Positions 61,990-64,000 of a stretch of DNA of 64,000 bases are shown here, piece after piece. The notes under the pieces are model-generated. The model saw only the letters and a program-made list of their open reading frames with translations. It did not search any database and was not told where the DNA came from. How positions within the stretch are numbered: the first letter of the stretch is position 1; each line of letters opens with the position of its first letter. The stretch comes from Photobacterium lutimaris (GTDB lineage Bacteria; Pseudomonadota; Gammaproteobacteria; Enterobacterales; Vibrionaceae): contig NZ_PYMH01000011.1 in the NCBI RefSeq assembly GCF_003025555.1, positions 1 to 64,000 on the forward strand, written 5' to 3'. The translations under genes were made by a program, and so were the position numbers.

Positions 61990-62862
61990 GTGATCAGCGC
62001 AACCCATGTACTTTTTCCTGAGCGTATCTATCAATGTGAAGCAGAGGTACAACTGATAGTGGCGACCCCTGCTCCGGGTTGCTATGTTGTTACCGATCAG
62101 ACACCTTTTCACCCGGTCAGCCATATTTGGCCTGATCACCCTGCCGATCGCGGTACTTTGGTACTCGAAGGGCAGGCGTATGACGTTGTCGATTGCCTTG
62201 TCGGTGCCGTGGAGTTGGATAGCGGTCAGCTGCATGTTGGCGCTGAGATTCCAGTGAAGCGAGATGAGCCTGGATGGGTGTTTGTGGTGGTTCACCAACT
62301 GGCTAGTACCGTGGATTTTCCCGCAGGCTGCCAGGTCATGCTCAATGTTGATGAGCAATATCAGTTAGCCCTGAGCCGTGGCCACAGCGGCGGTCATCTG
62401 TCGTCGCTCGCCCTGAATAAGGTGCTGCACCATGATTTCTGGCGCAAGGACGCCTCTCGCAAAGATGAGCTCGGTCACTATGACTTCCACAGCTATGCGC
62501 AGACAGAGAGCAGGGTAACAGAAGACTGCAGCACAGATACGTATCGTATTGGAAAAACTCTGCGTAAACGTGGCCTCAATGCGGCCGATATGCTGGCAGC
62601 GTTGCCCGCTATCACAGAGCAAATTAATCAGCAGCTCGCGCTGTGGTGCGAAGCGGGTTATCCGGTGGATATGCGTAGGGAAGGGGAGGCACTGACCGAT
62701 TCCCGCTATTGGCGTTGTGATCTGGATGAAGGCCAAATGGTGGAAATCCCTTGTGGCGGTAGTCATGTTCGTTCACTAGCAGAATATGCGGCATTACGGG
62801 TAGAGTTCTGTATTGCCAGTGATCAAGAGCTGGTGATGATAACGTATAGTCAACCTGCGTGA
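61990..62862 (+). CDS. AlaX-like alanyl-tRNA editing protein
   Basis: This is a free-standing relative of the AlaRS editing domain, which hydrolyses mischarged Ser- or Gly-tRNA-Ala. The zinc motif HxxxH...CxxxH is complete: H132/H136 in RGHSGGHLSSLAL and C255/H259 in PCGGSHVRSLAEY. The N-terminal beta-rich domain (about 1-125) is like that of AlaX-type proteins but has weak similarity, so substrate specificity is uncertain. The start is probably GTG at 61990 after AAGGAT (290 aa). A TTG at 61945 lies inside the der terminator and is not credible. It forms a single-gene unit between two terminators. Confidence 0.85.
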   Translation: MISATHVLFPERIYQCEAEVQLIVATPAPGCYVVTDQTPFHPVSHIWPDHPADRGTLVLEGQAYDVVDCLVGAVELDSGQLHVGAEIPVKRDEPGWVFVVVHQLASTVDFPAGCQVMLNVDEQYQLALSRGHSGGHLSSLALNKVLHHDFWRKDASRKDELGHYDFHSYAQTESRVTEDCSTDTYRIGKTLRKRGLNAADMLAALPAITEQINQQLALWCEAGYPVDMRREGEALTDSRYWRCDLDEGQMVEIPCGGSHVRSLAEYAALRVEFCIASDQELVMITYSQPA

Positions 62863-62878
62863 TCAACCGCCTGCACAG

Positions 62879-62908
62879 ATAAAAAATCGCCTTTTGGCGA
62901 TTTTTTTA
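62879..62908. terminator. Terminator after the AlaX-like gene
   Basis: AAAAAATCGCC-TTTT-GGCGATTTTTTT is a symmetrical hairpin with A and T runs on both sides. Confidence 0.92.
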
Positions 62909-62915
62909 TATCTTT

Positions 62916-62934
62916 CATAATCTTAATCATTATC
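62916..62934. promoter_or_regulatory. Possible Fur box
   Basis: CATAATCTTAATCATTATC agrees with the 19-bp E. coli Fur consensus at 16 positions. It is in a 406-bp stretch with no gene and 335 bp upstream of yfgJ, so its target is unclear. Confidence 0.45.
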
Positions 62935-63268
62935 GCTAAGTAGCTTACGGTGATTGTGATCTTTTTTCTCTGATTTTCACTTATGCTTGATCAACTGGAT
63001 TTTTATCGGAAGTTGTAGATTTAAATATCGTATAAAATTGAAATACAGCACATGTAACTTATGCTTTCGGGATGTGTATCGATAAATATTCTTTTGGTAC
63101 CAGATCGCTGATCACCATGGCTTTTAGCGTTGATCACCGGTTTGAAGTACGATCAGGGTACGCAATATTGCCGTGGTAAGGCACATCATTGCAGATGCTG
63201 AGCCGGATCAAAGGCGCCGGCGGGTAAATTGCTTTATGATTGGGCGAGTCACCGTTAAGGAAAAGAAA
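62935..63268 (+). other. Gene-free stretch upstream of yfgJ
   Basis: AT-rich at first, then GC-rich near 63180-63240. I see a GCCGG/CCGGC hairpin but no T run after it. The region could hold the yfgJ promoter or an unannotated RNA; nothing decides this. Confidence 0.4.
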
Positions 63269-63493
63269 ATGAGCCAGAACATTTGTCCAAGTTGTCTCCA
63301 AGATCTCGAGTGGCAGGAAGGGAAGTACCATTGCGGGGGCTGTAGCATCGTGTATATCAAAAAAGCTTTTTGCCCTGATTGCGAGTCCGAACTTGAAAAG
63401 CTTCAGGCATGTGGGGCGGCGAGCTATTTTTGTAATCGTTGCAATGAGCTCAAATCCAAGTCGCGAGTCAGAATCCAATTCGATAAAGCGTAA
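63269..63493 (+). CDS. yfgJ: Zinc-ribbon protein (YfgJ family)
   Basis: This is a 74-aa protein with four CxxC-type zinc knuckle pieces: C6/C9, C22/C25, C35/C38 and C55/C58, plus C48, suggesting two rubredoxin-like ribbons. Its function is not established. In E. coli yfgJ also lies between xseA and der, which supports the assignment. The ATG at 63269 has AAGGA upstream; the frame extends further 5' without similarity. Confidence 0.88.
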   Translation: MSQNICPSCLQDLEWQEGKYHCGGCSIVYIKKAFCPDCESELEKLQACGAASYFCNRCNELKSKSRVRIQFDKA

Positions 63494-63521
63494 TACCAAC
63501 TTGGATCATTCATTGAAATAC

Positions 63522-63555
63522 AATGCCGCCAGGTACATCACCGGGCGGCATTTTT
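63522..63555. terminator. Terminator between yfgJ and xseA
   Basis: AATGCCGCC (63522-63530) pairs with GGCGGCATT (63544-63552), followed by a T run on the plus strand. It lies between converging genes. Confidence 0.82.
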
Positions 63556-63617
63556 GATCGGGTGGTTTGAATTTACCAGCATACGGTGACAAAGCTGAGC
63601 GGCTTGTGGTGGCCTGT

Positions 63618-64000
63618 CTAACCCGTTGACTCAGCAACAATAGAATGGATTTCTCCGTCGGCGACAGTCGTCCGCAGGCTATCACCGTGCTTGACTTGCT
63701 CGGCGCTACGGATGACCTGCCCCTTCTGGTTGCGGGTAATAGAGTAGCCACGGCCTAGAGTTGCCAGTGGGCTGACGGTTTCCAGCTTTTCAGCCGCCAT
63801 GGCGAGCTTATGGCTGGCATTGAGCAGGCGGCGATCCATCCCGTCCTGAAGCCGTTGCTGCAGGCGCTCAAGGCGGTTTTGCTGGGTTTGGACAATTTGC
63901 GCCGGCGAGTTGAGTGCTAGTTTGTAGTTGTTGCGGTCAATGTGCTGCTGGTGGCGGCTTAGGCGCTGTCTCATGGCCAGCTCCAGCTTGCTTGCCAATT
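63618..64000 (-). CDS. xseA: Exodeoxyribonuclease VII large subunit XseA (3' part, truncated by window edge)
   Basis: XseA is the catalytic subunit of exonuclease VII, which degrades single-stranded DNA from both ends. Only the C-terminal 127 or so residues are in the window. They show the long coiled coil (LERLQQRLQDGMDRRLLNASHKL) and the conserved end SPLATLGRGYSITRNQKGQVIRSAEQVKHGDSL. The frame is open to the right edge, so the start is outside the window. Confidence 0.93.
   Translation of the reverse strand, partial: LASKLELAMRQRLSRHQQHIDRNNYKLALNSPAQIVQTQQNRLERLQQRLQDGMDRRLLNASHKLAMAAEKLETVSPLATLGRGYSITRNQKGQVIRSAEQVKHGDSLRTTVADGEIHSIVAESTG

Noticed and set aside
63180..63210. RyhB small RNA
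   Set aside because: Only a short partial match to the RyhB core and no terminator; kept only as a weak hint in the Fur-box finding.
1..64000. CRISPR arrays, prophage, transposases, toxin-antitoxin or defence systems
   Set aside because: None seen; nearly all coding capacity is conserved core genome with consistent composition.

Overview
The window is an ordinary, gene-dense stretch of a gammaproteobacterial chromosome, almost certainly Vibrionaceae and perhaps Photobacterium or a close relative. The reasons are: the long (740 aa and 537 aa) PstC/PstA permease forms, aceB-aceA without aceK beside it, an OxyR2-like/peroxiredoxin pair, a GlyGly-CTERM trypsin-like protease, the block iscRSUA-hscBA-fdx-iscX-pepB-ndk-rlmN-pilW-rodZ-ispG-hisS-yfgM-bamB-der, and short palindromic TATACCC/CCAAGTAA repeats between genes. 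I see no phage, IS element, CRISPR array or obvious genomic island. The genus assignment is inference.

Layout. Positions 1-310 hold a tRNA-Asp followed by two structured repeats that carry copies of the tRNA 3' end. Positions 440-6.6 kb hold a SorC-type regulator, mepA, yfhL-trhP and rdgC, with sbcDC running to 10.5 kb. Positions 10.6-26.3 kb form a phosphorus block: phoBR and pstS; a minus-strand operon of an ACT-domain protein, ppk1 and ppx; pstCAB-phoU divergent from it behind a textbook Pho box; then an outer-membrane barrel, a LysR regulator and ppk2. Next come cutC, a 2-Cys peroxiredoxin divergent from oxyR, and the glyoxylate-shunt genes aceB and aceA. Positions 32.9-41.1 kb carry acpH, a CBS protein, a secreted protease and the conserved queA-tgt-yajC-secD-secF run. 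Positions 41.2-43.3 kb hold a small secreted protein of unknown role, suhB and trmJ.

Positions 43.4-49.2 kb are the full Isc iron-sulfur assembly operon with two IscR Type 1-like sites in front of iscR. It is followed by two tandem pepB-type aminopeptidases, ndk, rlmN, pilW, rodZ, ispG, hisS, yfgM, bamB and der, then an AlaX-like editing protein, a zinc-ribbon protein (yfgJ-like) and the 3' part of xseA running off the right edge.

How the genes work together. Phosphate sensing (PhoBR, PhoU), high-affinity uptake (Pst) and polyphosphate synthesis and breakdown (Ppk1, Ppk2, Ppx) sit within 16 kb. The uptake operon and the ACT-ppk1-ppx operon share one divergent promoter region. The Isc genes supply clusters to several neighbours that need Fe-S (IscR, Fdx, RlmN, IspG, TrhP, YfhL). 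Secretion and envelope functions (YajC-SecDF, YfgM, BamB, PilW, RodZ) are spread through the second half. The most unusual non-coding signal is the pair of tRNA-linked repeats at 178-305, whose two copies differ by compensatory base changes in a hairpin and in a possible pseudoknot. The other less-explained items are the ACT-domain protein heading the polyphosphate operon, a 16-codon ORF overlapping pstA, a small secreted protein with an internal cysteine repeat, and inverted repeats in long gene-free stretches upstream of aceB and yfgJ.
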